A stretch of DNA of 39,078 nt from Oscillospiraceae bacterium (lineage in GTDB: Bacteria > Bacillota > Clostridia > Oscillospirales > CAG-272): the NCBI GenBank assembly GCA_015064585.1, contig SVRY01000023.1:1-39078 (forward strand), read 5' to 3'. The stretch's first letter is position 1. The number at the start of each line of letters is the position of its first letter. Shown here piece by piece: positions 1 through 8,737 of this stretch. The translations under genes and the position numbers were made by a program. The notes below the pieces were generated by a model. That model was not told the DNA's origin, searched no databases, and was given only the letters and a program-made list of their open reading frames with translations.

Positions 1-396
1 AATGTTTTCATTACAGTATCTCCATTCAAATAAATATTTGCGATATACTGTATCGATTGTCTTTACCACTATTTTTTGAAACCTTCGTTATGGGACATCA
101 AGAGAAGTCAGCGCACTCAAAAAACGCAAACTCCAATTGTCGCCAAACAAAAACGCGATACGATAATGGATATGACTTTCCACACGAGCACCGGGGAGTT
201 TGCGTTTTTTCGCAACTCATAAGCGCTCATGTAAAAATGGGTAGCAAACAAAGCCCCCTATAAAATAGCGAGCCTATCCACATACCGTTATTCGTTTTTG
301 TTTGGCAATACTTATTATACCACAAAACAGCCCTGTTGTAAACCCCTTGAAATAAAAAAGTCTATTGAAGATTCTTCTAAAGATGAAACTTTCCCC
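1..396. other. Non-coding left flank
   Basis: About 400 bases with no convincing gene. A 68-codon open frame at 57-263 has no ribosome site and no recognisable protein character, and it runs through inverted repeats. An 8-bp inverted repeat (TACAGTAT at 12-19, ATACTGTA at 45-52) and two longer interlocked repeats (next entry) are the only structure seen. The stretch ends at the valS promoter. Confidence 0.6.
119..306. repeat. Two interlocked perfect inverted repeats
   Basis: Arm A is 119-134 (begins AAAAAACGCAAAC) and pairs perfectly over 16 bp with 195-210. Arm B is 142-155 (GCCAAACAAAAACG) and pairs perfectly over 14 bp with 293-306. One B arm lies inside the A loop and the other outside, so the two stems are arranged as a pseudoknot or as alternatives. 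Arm A followed by its T-run could act as a terminator for whatever lies to the left. Function is not known; a terminator, an untranslated structured RNA or a remnant of a small inverted-repeat element are all possible. Confidence 0.6.
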
Positions 397-425
397 TTGA
401 CAAACGGCAAAACCCATGCTACAAT
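397..425 (+). promoter_or_regulatory. Sigma-A promoter of valS leader
   Basis: TTGACA at 397-402 and TACAAT at 420-425 are separated by 17 bp. Transcription would start near 432 and run straight into the T-box leader. Confidence 0.85.
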
Positions 426-431
426 GATAAG

Positions 432-675
432 GTCGTTGATGAAAAGTAGTACCTTTTGACGGTCGGCAAAGAGAGGGACGGTTGGTGAGAAGTCCTCTGA
501 TACGGGAAGGGAAGTCGTTTCGAAGGCGCGGGAAGAAAGGCTTTTGTGCCCGGTAGAACCCGACGGGAGTGCCCGTTACAGCACGCACAAGTGCTATGCA
601 AATGTTTTGCATAGAATGCAGGTGGTACCGCGCTTCGGCGTCCTGATTTTTTTCGGGAGTCGGAGTTTTTTTATT
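432..675 (+). promoter_or_regulatory. T-box leader (valine) with terminator
   Basis: The leader has the hallmarks of a T-box riboswitch, which senses uncharged tRNA: an AGAGAG/GGTTGGTGAGAAG stretch at about 459-492 resembling the Stem I distal motifs, the conserved T-box AGGTGGTACCGCG at 620-632, and a terminator stem at 633-646/653-665 followed by a T-run. The TGGT in the T-box would pair with an ACCA 3' end, as expected for tRNA-Val with discriminator A. GTC at 514-516, on the 3' side of the presumed Stem I, is the best candidate specifier codon; I infer this from position and from the downstream gene, not from a folded model. Confidence 0.9.
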
Positions 676-808
676 TTAAGGCAATGAGAAGTCAGAAACT
701 TTTGAAAAAGTTTCCGACACCTTCAAAACTTTAAAACTGAAAAATGATTTGAAAAGAGCAGTGCTCTTTTTTATAAATTGATAGAGAATCATATAAATGG
801 AGATTGAA

Positions 809-3451
809 ATGAGAAAAGAATTGGAAAAGACCTACGATCCGAGTCAGATCGAGGACAGACTTTACAACAAATGGTGTGAAAAAGGTTATTTCACGCCCGA
901 TCCTAAAAAGGGAGGAGATCCCTTTACCATCGTGATCCCGCCCCCCAACGTAACAGGTCAGCTGCACATGGGGCACGCGCTGGATGAAACTTTGCAGGAT
1001 ATTCTGATCCGTCACAAAAGAATGCAGGGCTACAACACCCTGTGGCTGCCCGGTACTGACCATGCGGGTATTGCTACTCAGATCAAGGTGGAAGAGCATC
1101 TTCGCAAAACAGAGGGCATTACCCGCTATGACCTGGGACGAGATAAGTTCTTGGAAAGAGTTTGGGACTGGAAGCATCAGTACGGCAGCCGCATTATCAA
1201 TCAGTTAAAGAAGCTGGGTTCCTCCTGCGACTGGACAAGAGAACGCTTCACCATGGACGAAGGCTGTTCCAAGGCAGTCAAGGAAGTATTCTGCTCGCTG
1301 TATGAAAAAGGACTGATCTACCGCGGTCACCGCATCATCAACTGGTGTCCCCGTTGTCTGACCGCTCTTTCGGATGCGGAGGTTTCCTATGAAGATCAAC
1401 AGGGCGCATTCTGGCATATTAACTATCCCGTAAAGGATTCTGACCGTTTTGTGGAAATTGCCACCACCCGCCCCGAAACTTTGCTTGGCGATACTGCTGT
1501 GGCAGTACATCCCGAGGATGAAAGATACAAGGATCTGATCGGCAAGATGCTGATTCTGCCCCTGGTTGGCAGAGAGATCCCTGTCATTGCCGACGAGTAC
1601 GTAGAAAAAGACTTTGGTACCGGGTGTGTGAAGATCACCCCTGCCCACGACCCCAACGACTTTATGGTGGGCGAACGCCATGGTCTGGAGCAGATCCGTG
1701 TCATGAACGACGATGCCACCATTTCCGCAGGCTACGGCAGATACTCCGGCATGGACCGCTATGAAGCAAGAAAGGCAATCGTTGAAGACTTGGAAGCACA
1801 GGGACTGCTTGTTAAGACCGAGCCCCATGCCCACAATGTAGGCACCTGCTACCGTTGCGGCACCACTGTGGAACCTATTACCTCCGATCAGTGGTTTGTG
1901 AAAATGGAGCCCCTTGCCAAGAAGGCAATCGAAGTAGTAGAGGATGGCACCATTTGCTTTGAGCCCGACCGTTTCTCTAAGATCTATTTGCACTGGATGC
2001 GTAACATCCGCGACTGGTGCATTTCCCGTCAGCTTTGGTGGGGTCACCGTATTCCCGCCTTCTACTGCGATGAATGCGGCGAAATGGTGGTTTCCCGTGA
2101 GAGTGGCGTTTGCTGTCCTAAGTGCGGCAAAGAAATGCGTCAGGAAAATGACGTGCTGGACACCTGGTTCTCCTCCGCACTCTGGCCCTTCTCCACGCTC
2201 GGATGGCCCGAAAACACAGAGGATCTTTCCTTCTATTACCCCACCTCCACCCTTGTCACCGGTTACGATATCATCCCCTTCTGGGTTTCCCGTATGATCG
2301 TCATGGGAATGGAATGTATGAAAGAAAAGCCCTTCTCCACCGTGTTTATTCATGGCCTGGTGCGCGATGCCAAGGGCAGAAAGATGTCCAAGTCGCTGGG
2401 CAACGGTATTGACCCCCTGGAAATTATCGGCACATATGGAGCTGACGCTCTGCGTTTTGCCCTTGCCACCGGTAACAGCCCCGGAAATGATATGCGTTTC
2501 TCGGATGAAAAGATAGAAGCTGCCAGAAACTTTAACAACAAGGTATGGAATGCTGCCAGATTCGTTCTCATGAATTTGGAAATTGACGAGGTGAACCTGC
2601 CAACTGCCGATAAGCTGGAGACCGAAGACAAGTGGATCCTTTCCAAGTTCAACACTCTTGCCGGAGAGGTGAGTGAAAATCTTGACAAGTTTGAGCTGGG
2701 TGTTGCTCTTGCCAAGTTGTATGACTTCATTTGGGATGTATTCTGCGACTGGTATATCGAACTGCTCAAGCCTCGCTTTGCCGACAAGGGAAGCGAAAGC
2801 AATTTGGTGGCACAGAATGTCATTGCCTATGTGCTGGGCGAAACGCTCAAACTGCTCCATCCGTTTATGCCTTTCATCACCGAAGAAATATGGCAGAGTC
2901 TGCCTCACACCGCTAAGGATACCGCAGAAAGCATTATGATTTCGAAGTATCCCACAAAGTGTGATGCCTTCTGCCTCCCGGAAGATGAGGAGCGTATGGA
3001 AAAGCTGATCGAGGTGATTCGTGCTATTCGTAACCGCCGTGCAGAAATGAATGTGCCTCCCTCTAAGAAGGCGTCTTTGTACATTGTTTCGGCGCGTGCA
3101 GACGTATTTAACGAAAAATCTACCAAGTTCTTTGAGAAATTGGCATCCGCTTCCACTGTGGAATATCCTGCGGAATATTCGGATGAGAGTGCTGTACAGT
3201 TGGTGACCGACGCGGCGACAGTATATATCCCCATGGGTGATTTGGTTGATTTTGAAAAGGAACTGGCACGCCTGAATAAGGAAAAGGAAAAGACCGAGGG
3301 CGAAATTCTGCGTATCGAAAAGAAACTTTCCAATGAAGGTTTTGTGGCAAAAGCGCCTGCCGCTGTTATTGAAGGCGAGAAGGCTAAACTGGCCAAATAT
3401 AAGGATACGCTGGTGTCTCTGGAAGCTGCTATTCAAAAAATCAAGCGTTAA
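809..3451 (+). CDS. valS: Valine--tRNA ligase
   Basis: Class I aminoacyl-tRNA synthetase charging tRNA-Val in the cytoplasm, 880 residues, the usual family length. The HIGH-type signature appears as HMGH in the [13 protein letters not shown] segment (about residue 50), the KMSKS loop as KMSKSLGN (about 520). Two CxxC zinc-ribbon pairs sit near residues 345 and 415-440, and the C-terminus ends in the coiled-coil tail typical of ValRS. The long CP1 editing domain lies between. I chose the ATG at 809 because GGAG at 799-802 is placed 6 nt before it; an in-frame ATG at 797 has no such site. It is monocistronic: T-box upstream, strong terminator downstream. Confidence 0.97.
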   Translation: MRKELEKTYDPSQIEDRLYNKWCEKGYFTPDPKKGGDPFTIVIPPPNVTGQLHMGHALDETLQDILIRHKRMQGYNTLWLPGTDHAGIATQIKVEEHLRKTEGITRYDLGRDKFLERVWDWKHQYGSRIINQLKKLGSSCDWTRERFTMDEGCSKAVKEVFCSLYEKGLIYRGHRIINWCPRCLTALSDAEVSYEDQQGAFWHINYPVKDSDRFVEIATTRPETLLGDTAVAVHPEDERYKDLIGKMLILPLVGREIPVIADEYVEKDFGTGCVKITPAHDPNDFMVGERHGLEQIRVMNDDATISAGYGRYSGMDRYEARKAIVEDLEAQGLLVKTEPHAHNVGTCYRCGTTVEPITSDQWFVKMEPLAKKAIEVVEDGTICFEPDRFSKIYLHWMRNIRDWCISRQLWWGHRIPAFYCDECGEMVVSRESGVCCPKCGKEMRQENDVLDTWFSSALWPFSTLGWPENTEDLSFYYPTSTLVTGYDIIPFWVSRMIVMGMECMKEKPFSTVFIHGLVRDAKGRKMSKSLGNGIDPLEIIGTYGADALRFALATGNSPGNDMRFSDEKIEAARNFNNKVWNAARFVLMNLEIDEVNLPTADKLETEDKWILSKFNTLAGEVSENLDKFELGVALAKLYDFIWDVFCDWYIELLKPRFADKGSESNLVAQNVIAYVLGETLKLLHPFMPFITEEIWQSLPHTAKDTAESIMISKYPTKCDAFCLPEDEERMEKLIEVIRAIRNRRAEMNVPPSKKASLYIVSARADVFNEKSTKFFEKLASASTVEYPAEYSDESAVQLVTDAATVYIPMGDLVDFEKELARLNKEKEKTEGEILRIEKKLSNEGFVAKAPAAVIEGEKAKLAKYKDTLVSLEAAIQKIKR

Positions 3452-3480
3452 GCGACGCAATATAACAAAATACGCACCCA

Positions 3481-3511
3481 AAAGGTGGTACTGTAATGGT
3501 ACCACCTTTTT
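3481..3511 (+). terminator. Rho-independent terminator after valS
   Basis: Stem AAAGGTGGTAC / GTACCACCTTT with a short loop, then a T-run, 30 nt after the valS stop. Confidence 0.9.
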
Positions 3512-3515
3512 GATT

Positions 3516-3547
3516 TCGGTCAAAAGCCAATCTTGGGCTTTGACCGA
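3516..3547. repeat. Inverted repeat upstream of spoIIAA
   Basis: TCGGTCAAAAGCC (3516-3528) pairs with GGCTTTGACCGA (3536-3547) with one bulged A. There is no T-run, so it is a poor terminator. It lies about 50 bp before spoIIAA, where an operator or a leader hairpin could act. No clear sigma-H promoter was seen here. Confidence 0.5.
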
Positions 3548-3597
3548 TCAATAACATTTTTATCAATTGTGCCGTCTGCGGCGGCAGGGAGATTTGT

Positions 3598-3960
3598 ATG
3601 CAAAATGCTGATGTGAAAAGTGAATTTTATAATGGTATCCTGCATTTTCGGTTGATGGGAGAGATCGATCATCATACTGCAAAAGCGATACGTGAAAAAA
3701 TGGATGAGGACATCTTTTTTCACCGTCCGAAGGTTACGGTGATCATCCTTGGGAATTTGGATTTTATGGATAGCTCCGGCTTGGGGCTGATACTTGGCAG
3801 ATATACCAAAATGAAGGATCTCGGCGGAACTTTGATCTTGCAAGATCCCACTGCGGAAATTGAAAAAATCCTGCGTTTGGCAGGAGTGAACCGACTGATT
3901 GAGATCAAACAAAGTGACAGAATGGAGGAGAAGCAGAATGAAAAAAGAAAAGATCAATGA
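3598..3960 (+). CDS. spoIIAA: Anti-sigma F factor antagonist SpoIIAA
   Basis: A 120-residue STAS-domain protein that frees sigma-F from SpoIIAB in the forespore after dephosphorylation. The conserved phosphorylation site is visible as FMDSSGLGLILGRY; Ser59 corresponds to Ser58 of the B. subtilis protein. The GEIDHHTA segment near residues 21-28 is also a family hallmark. A GGGAG ribosome site lies just upstream of the ATG. It is the first gene of the three-gene spoIIA operon and its 3' end overlaps spoIIAB by 23 bp, which suggests translational coupling. Confidence 0.96.
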   Translation: MQNADVKSEFYNGILHFRLMGEIDHHTAKAIREKMDEDIFFHRPKVTVIILGNLDFMDSSGLGLILGRYTKMKDLGGTLILQDPTAEIEKILRLAGVNRLIEIKQSDRMEEKQNEKRKDQ

Positions 3961-4384
3961 AATGGACCTTGCTTTCCCTGCGTATAGCCGAAATGAAGGC
4001 TTTGCCCGACAGGCGGTATGCGCTTTTTTGGCACAACTGGATCCGACGCTTGAGGAATTAGCGGATCTGCGCACGGCACTTTCGGAAGCAGTGACCAATT
4101 GCGTAGTGCATGCATATAAGGATTCCGGCGGGGGAAAGGTATACATAAATGTCAAACTGTATTCCGACAGAAGCATTCGTATGTGCATTAAGGACAAGGG
4201 GTGCGGCATGGCTGAACCCGAAAAGTGTATGGAACCGCTGTATACCACCGATCAAAGCGGTGAACGCGGCGGCATGGGATTTGCTATTATGCAATGCTTT
4301 TCTGACTCTTTAAAACTAAAAACTACACCGGGGAAGGGAACAGCGGTGACGCTGATTAAGAAACTATCGGAAGGTAACCGATGA
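3938..4384 (+). CDS. spoIIAB: Anti-sigma F factor / serine kinase SpoIIAB
   Basis: GHKL-family kinase of 148 residues that binds sigma-F and phosphorylates SpoIIAA. The N box (SEAVTNCVVHAY, about residues 48-59), the G1 box (DKGCGM) and the ATP-lid GERGGMGFAIM are all present. I start it at 3938, where GGAGGAG (3924-3930) is well spaced; the longer open frame from 3899 would add 13 residues without a ribosome site. It starts inside spoIIAA and its TGA stop lies 24 nt before sigF. Confidence 0.96.
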   Translation: MKKEKINEMDLAFPAYSRNEGFARQAVCAFLAQLDPTLEELADLRTALSEAVTNCVVHAYKDSGGGKVYINVKLYSDRSIRMCIKDKGCGMAEPEKCMEPLYTTDQSGERGGMGFAIMQCFSDSLKLKTTPGKGTAVTLIKKLSEGNR

Positions 4385-4408
4385 TACTGTCCGAAAGGAG
4401 CGATCGTT

Positions 4409-5128
4409 TTGGCGGAACATGACCGAAACCCGGAATACTTAAAAAAGATTGCACAAGGCGATGAGGATGCCCTTGCTTGTCTTGTAGAAGAAAATATGGG
4501 ACTTGTGCGCAGTATAGCGCTAAGATTTAAGGACAGAGGCACCGAATATGAAGACCTGGTACAGATCGGCGTTATCGGCATGATAAAAGCGGCAAAGAGC
4601 TTTGATTTTTCCTATGATACAGTTTTTTCTACCTATGCGGTTCCGCTTATTACCGGGGAAATACGCAGACATTTGCGGGATGACGGTCCGGTTAAGGTTG
4701 GGCGCAAGGCAAAAGAGCAAAGTTTAGCTATTCTACGGGAAAGGGAACGCTTTCTCAAAGAAAAAGGAAGGGAACCCCAGATGACTGAGATTTGTCAGAA
4801 TATCGGCATTACACCGGAAGAAGCGGCAACGGCACTGGCGGCAACTGCTGCACCACGTTCACTGGATGAAAAAGTGGGGGATGGTGAGGATGGTATTACC
4901 TTGGAGGAATTATTGCCCGATCCCAACAATCCCGTGGACAGTATAACCGATCGATTAGCACTGCGGCAGGCAATCGCTGCGCTGGAACCGTTACAACAGC
5001 GTATTGTGTATTTAAGATATATAAAAGATCTCTCTCAACAGCGTACAGGACAGCTTTTGGGTCTTTCTCAGGTTAAGATTTCCAGAGAAGAAAAAAAGAT
5101 CATGCAGATCCTCAGACGTGCACTTTAA
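4409..5128 (+). CDS. sigF: RNA polymerase sporulation sigma factor SigF
   Basis: Forespore-specific sigma-70 family factor of 239 residues. Region 2 (VEENMGLVRSIALRF...DLVQIGVIGMIKA) and region 4 (LQQRIVYLRYIKDLSQ...GLSQVKISREEKK) are clear, with region 3 between. Position directly after spoIIAB makes it sigma-F rather than sigma-G. The start is TTG at 4409 with AAAGGAG at 4394-4400, 8 nt away; no ATG gives a better fit. A weak TTG start may keep sigma-F below its anti-sigma factor. No strong terminator follows; the next promoter is at 5164. Confidence 0.95.
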   Translation: MAEHDRNPEYLKKIAQGDEDALACLVEENMGLVRSIALRFKDRGTEYEDLVQIGVIGMIKAAKSFDFSYDTVFSTYAVPLITGEIRRHLRDDGPVKVGRKAKEQSLAILRERERFLKEKGREPQMTEICQNIGITPEEAATALAATAAPRSLDEKVGDGEDGITLEELLPDPNNPVDSITDRLALRQAIAALEPLQQRIVYLRYIKDLSQQRTGQLLGLSQVKISREEKKIMQILRRAL

Positions 5129-5163
5129 ATGATAAAAAATGCAGAAAAAAATAGAGAAAACAC

Positions 5164-5192
5164 TTGACAAATCGAAGAATGCAAGCTATAAT
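5164..5192 (+). promoter_or_regulatory. Sigma-A promoter of DUF177-rpmF
   Basis: TTGACA (5164-5169), 17 bp, TATAAT (5187-5192): a consensus match in both boxes. It also shows that a TTG at 5164 cannot be the start codon of the following gene. Confidence 0.93.
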
Positions 5193-5229
5193 ACTATTTG
5201 TGACATTATGGTCTAAGCGAGGGCGAACA

Positions 5230-5730
5230 ATGAAGATTGATATGCTCCCTATTCTGAAAGGCGAAAAGAAAGAACTTGCATTTGACTACCCACTCACAAT
5301 CGAAGCAAGTTTTCCCAGTGTAGTGTTTCCCGAACCGGTCCGTGTTCTTGGCACGATTCGTGATATGGCCGGCTACATTGCATTGGCGCTGACAGTAAAG
5401 ATCCCATATGAAACGGTCTGCGACCGCTGTCTTCTTCCCATTGCACGAACAATGGAGTTGGATTTTAACAAGACAGTGGCTTTGGAGGATACTCTGGAGA
5501 ACGAGGACAATGATGATTATGTGATCGTTCGGAATCGGATGTTGGATTTGGACAAAGCCTTGCAGGAAGCAGTGGTTTTATCGTTCCCATCAAAGCATTT
5601 GTGTAAAGAAGATTGCAAAGGGCTTTGTATGACCTGCGGGAAGGACTTGAATGAAGGTTCTTGTGATTGTGTCACCAAGGAATCCAATCCCATGTGGGAT
5701 GAGATTCGTAAAAAACTGGGTAATACATGA
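5230..5730 (+). CDS. YceD family (DUF177) protein
   Basis: A 166-residue protein of the DUF177/YceD family, which in most bacteria sits just before rpmF and has been linked to large-subunit rRNA metabolism. The cysteine pattern CDRC (about residues 65-68) and the C-terminal CKEDCKGLC...CG...CDC cluster look metal-binding and match the family. Start is the ATG at 5230, about 30 nt below the predicted transcription start. It is co-transcribed with rpmF, 37 nt downstream. Confidence 0.88.
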   Translation: MKIDMLPILKGEKKELAFDYPLTIEASFPSVVFPEPVRVLGTIRDMAGYIALALTVKIPYETVCDRCLLPIARTMELDFNKTVALEDTLENEDNDDYVIVRNRMLDLDKALQEAVVLSFPSKHLCKEDCKGLCMTCGKDLNEGSCDCVTKESNPMWDEIRKKLGNT

Positions 5731-5767
5731 TATTATAAATGCGATAGCTTACAAGGAGGTGTAGGTA

Positions 5768-5950
5768 ATGGCAGTACCGAAGAAGAAAGTCTCCAAGGCG
5801 AGACGTGACAAAAGACGTTCCAATGTATGGAAGCTGGATGCTCCTCAGATGGCGAAGTGCCCGAAGTGCGGCGAGTTTAACTTGTCTCACAGAGTTTGCA
5901 GAGTGTGCGGAACTTACAACGGCAAGGTAGTTATCGAGAAAGAAGCTTAA
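5768..5950 (+). CDS. rpmF: 50S ribosomal protein L32
   Basis: A 60-residue L32 beginning MAVPKKKVSKARRDKRRS. Two CxxC pairs (CPKCG and CRVCG) make it the zinc-binding (C+) form. AAGGAGGTG lies 8-9 nt before the ATG. It is the last gene of the DUF177-rpmF unit and is followed by a strong terminator. Confidence 0.97.
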   Translation: MAVPKKKVSKARRDKRRSNVWKLDAPQMAKCPKCGEFNLSHRVCRVCGTYNGKVVIEKEA

Positions 5951-5962
5951 GCCAAAAAATGA

Positions 5963-5997
5963 AGGTGGATCCGCTAGCGGTTCCACCTAGTTTTTTT
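5963..5997 (+). terminator. Terminator after rpmF
   Basis: AGGTGGA / TCCACCT outer stem with an inner CCGC/GCGG stem, then seven T residues (5991-5997). Confidence 0.93.
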
Positions 5998-6050
5998 AAT
6001 CGGACAGAGTAGTGATTTGATTGTATATAATGAGAGAAAGGAGCGTCTTC

Positions 6051-7355
6051 GTGGTTACAATTCAAAGTATTGAAAAAGGTTCATCTGCAGAACGGGCAGG
6101 TATCTTGCCGGGGGATATACTCCTTTCCATCAACGGACATGATATTGCGGATGTGCTCGATTATCGCTTTTACCTTGCGGAAAAGCAGATCGATCTGTTT
6201 ATACATCGCGGCCCCGAACTTCTTACGTTTTCTATCAAAAAAGGCGTGTATGATGATATTGGTTTGGAATTTGCTACCTATTTGATGGATAAAAAGCAGT
6301 TTTGCCGCAATAAATGCGTGTTTTGCTTCATTGATCAGCTTCCCAAAGGGATGCGTGAAACTCTGTATTTTAAGGATGATGATGCAAGACTTTCCTTTTT
6401 GCAGGGGAATTATATCACCATGACCAATATGAGCAAACGTGATATTGACCGCATTATTGAAATGCATATCAGCCCTATTAATATTTCTGTTCATACCACA
6501 AACCCCGAGTTGCGGGTGAAAATGATGAAAAATCCCGCAGCGGCAGATTTGATGCCGATCATGCGGCGTTTGGCGAAGGCAGGTATTCGTATGAATTGCC
6601 AGCTGGTGATTTGCCGCGATTTGAATGACGGCGAAGAACTGGAGCGTTCCATGTGCGATCTGGGGGAACTTTATCCCATGGTGGAAAGCGTTTCGGTGGT
6701 TCCTGCCGGACTTACCTGCCATAGAGAAGGACTGTATCCGCTTGTTCCGCACACCAAAGTGCAGTGCCGCCGGATCATTGAACAAGTCAACGCTTTTGGA
6801 GATACATTCTACAAAAAAAACGGAACCAGACTGATCTATTGCGCCGATGAATTGTACGTCAAGGGCGAATTACCCATTCCCGATGCGCAGTACTATGAAT
6901 CCTATTTGCAGATTGAAAACGGTGTGGGTCTTATGCGAAGTATGGAAGATGAGTTTGAAGATGAACTGATGTATTTGTCAAACGATTATGATTTGTCAAA
7001 ACCGCGGGATGTATCGATTGTGACCGGCATGGCGGCGGCTGAATATATCAGAGGATTGGCAGTGCGGTTAATGGAGCGCAGTTCCACCCTGAAAATCAGG
7101 GTTTACCCAATTCAAAATGTCTTTTTCGGTGAGAATATTACCGTAGCCGGACTTTTATGTGGTTGTGATATAAGAGATCAACTAATGGGCAAAGAATTGG
7201 GTGAAAAACTGATCATTCCCGCTGTATCACTGCGTGCGGCGCGGGATGTATTTCTTGACGGCATGACTCCCGGCGAACTGTCACAAATTTTGGGTGTTCC
7301 TGTTCAGGAATGTGAAAATCAAGGAGCAGAACTGATTTCTGCGATTCTTGCATGA
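6051..7355 (+). CDS. DUF512 family protein (PDZ plus radical-SAM-like)
   Basis: A 434-residue protein with an N-terminal PDZ-like segment (SIEKGSSAERAGILPGDILLSING), a CRNKCVFCFIDQLPKGMR cysteine motif near residue 90 that looks like a radical SAM cluster site, and a C-terminal DUF512 half ending in PAVSLRAARDVFLDGMTP. This combination is widespread in Clostridia, usually beside der, and its reaction is unknown to me. Start is GTG at 6051 because AAAGGAG (6037-6043) lies 7 nt away; upstream TTG/ATG codons in frame lack a site. It is 50 nt upstream of der and probably co-transcribed. Confidence 0.9.
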   Translation: MVTIQSIEKGSSAERAGILPGDILLSINGHDIADVLDYRFYLAEKQIDLFIHRGPELLTFSIKKGVYDDIGLEFATYLMDKKQFCRNKCVFCFIDQLPKGMRETLYFKDDDARLSFLQGNYITMTNMSKRDIDRIIEMHISPINISVHTTNPELRVKMMKNPAAADLMPIMRRLAKAGIRMNCQLVICRDLNDGEELERSMCDLGELYPMVESVSVVPAGLTCHREGLYPLVPHTKVQCRRIIEQVNAFGDTFYKKNGTRLIYCADELYVKGELPIPDAQYYESYLQIENGVGLMRSMEDEFEDELMYLSNDYDLSKPRDVSIVTGMAAAEYIRGLAVRLMERSSTLKIRVYPIQNVFFGENITVAGLLCGCDIRDQLMGKELGEKLIIPAVSLRAARDVFLDGMTPGELSQILGVPVQECENQGAELISAILA

Positions 7356-7405
7356 TCTGATGTATTTGGATCTGAATATGCAAAAAATATGATGAGGTAT
7401 AAATT

Positions 7406-8737
7406 ATGTCTAAACCGATCGTAGCGTTTGTGGGACGCCCCAATGTTGGAAAAAGCACCTTGTTCAATAGATTGGCAGGCGAACGTATTTCCATTGTGGA
7501 AGATACACCCGGGGTTACCAGAGACCGAATTTACTGCGACTGCACATGGAATGGCAGAGAATTTATGATGATTGATACCGGTGGTATTGAGCCAAAAAGC
7601 GACGATATTATTTTTCGTCATATGCGTATGCAAACGCAAATTGCTATCGATACCGCAGATGTGATCGTATTTATTACAGAATTGTCGGCAGGACTTACGG
7701 CAGATGACCGCGATATCGCAGTTATGTTGCAAAAAAGCGGGACCCCTGTGATTCCCTGTGTAAACAAAGTGGATGGAGTGGGAGATGTTCCTGCTGAATT
7801 TTATGAGTTTTATGAGCTCGGTTTTGAAAATGATTTGATTGCGCTGTCTGCTACGCACGGTACCGGTACAGGTGATCTGCTTGATGAGATCTGTCGGCTG
7901 CTTCCTGATGCCGAAAAGGAAGAGGAAGAAGATGATGCAATTCGTGTTGCTGTTATCGGCAAGCCAAATGCGGGCAAGAGCTCGCTCATTAACCGCATAT
8001 TGGGTGAAGATCGGTTGATCGTTTCTGATATTGCAGGCACCACTCGCGATGCAATTGATACTCGCGTAGAGAATGAAAGCGGAAAATATATTTTTATTGA
8101 TACCGCCGGCATCCGTCGCCAGAGTAAGGTGGAGGACCGCGTGGAAAAATTCAGTGTACTGCGTGCTAAAATGGCGATTGACCGTGCAGATGTCTGCTTA
8201 ATTATCATTGACGGTAATGAAGGCGTGACGGAACAGGATGAAAAGATTGCCGGACTTGCGCACGAAGCGGGCAAGGCATCTATTTTCGTCATTAATAAAT
8301 GGGATCTGGTGGAAAAGGATAATTCCACTACGCGTCAATTTGAAACCGATGTATATACGCATTTTTCCTATATGACGTATGCGCCATTACTTTTTATTTC
8401 CGCCAAAACAGGACAAAGAGTGCATAAACTGTTTGATATGATCAATGCGGTCAGCAACCAAAATGCAACCCGTATTTCCACCGGTATGCTCAATGACGTG
8501 TTGACCGATGCGGTTGCCCGTGTGCAACCGCCTTCCGACAAGGGACGGTATCTCAAGATTTATTATATGACACAAACCGGTGTTAAGCCGCCGCAGTTTG
8601 TAATTTTCTGCAACAGTGCGGAATTGTTCCATTTCTCCTATCAGCGTTATATTGAAAATCAGTTAAGACAAGTGTTCGGTTTTGCGGGAACTCCCATTAA
8701 ACTGATCATTCGACAAAAAGGAGACGAAAAGGCATGA
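7406..8737 (+). CDS. der: Ribosome biogenesis GTPase Der
   Basis: EngA/Der, 443 residues, with two tandem GTPase domains: P-loops GRPNVGKST (about residue 10) and GKPNAGKSS (about 189), and the C-terminal KH-like domain ending in GFAGTPIKLIIRQK. It acts in maturation of the 50S subunit. The stop overlaps the plsY start by 4 bp (ATGA), a coupling also seen as gene order in other Firmicutes. Confidence 0.97.
   Translation: MSKPIVAFVGRPNVGKSTLFNRLAGERISIVEDTPGVTRDRIYCDCTWNGREFMMIDTGGIEPKSDDIIFRHMRMQTQIAIDTADVIVFITELSAGLTADDRDIAVMLQKSGTPVIPCVNKVDGVGDVPAEFYEFYELGFENDLIALSATHGTGTGDLLDEICRLLPDAEKEEEEDDAIRVAVIGKPNAGKSSLINRILGEDRLIVSDIAGTTRDAIDTRVENESGKYIFIDTAGIRRQSKVEDRVEKFSVLRAKMAIDRADVCLIIIDGNEGVTEQDEKIAGLAHEAGKASIFVINKWDLVEKDNSTTRQFETDVYTHFSYMTYAPLLFISAKTGQRVHKLFDMINAVSNQNATRISTGMLNDVLTDAVARVQPPSDKGRYLKIYYMTQTGVKPPQFVIFCNSAELFHFSYQRYIENQLRQVFGFAGTPIKLIIRQKGDEKA

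Noticed and set aside
12..52. TACAGTAT/ATACTGTA as a regulator site
   Set aside because: Only 8-bp arms 25 bp apart in an A/T-rich edge region with no promoter or gene to control.
57..263. 68-codon open frame at the left edge
   Set aside because: No ribosome site, crosses the inverted repeats, and the protein has no recognisable character.
1205..3523. 772-codon open frame antisense to valS
   Set aside because: A shadow of a strongly conserved synthetase gene; no start signals and implausible composition.
6026..6031. TATAAT before the DUF512 gene as its promoter
   Set aside because: It would start the transcript at the ribosome site and has no good -35 box at 17 bp.
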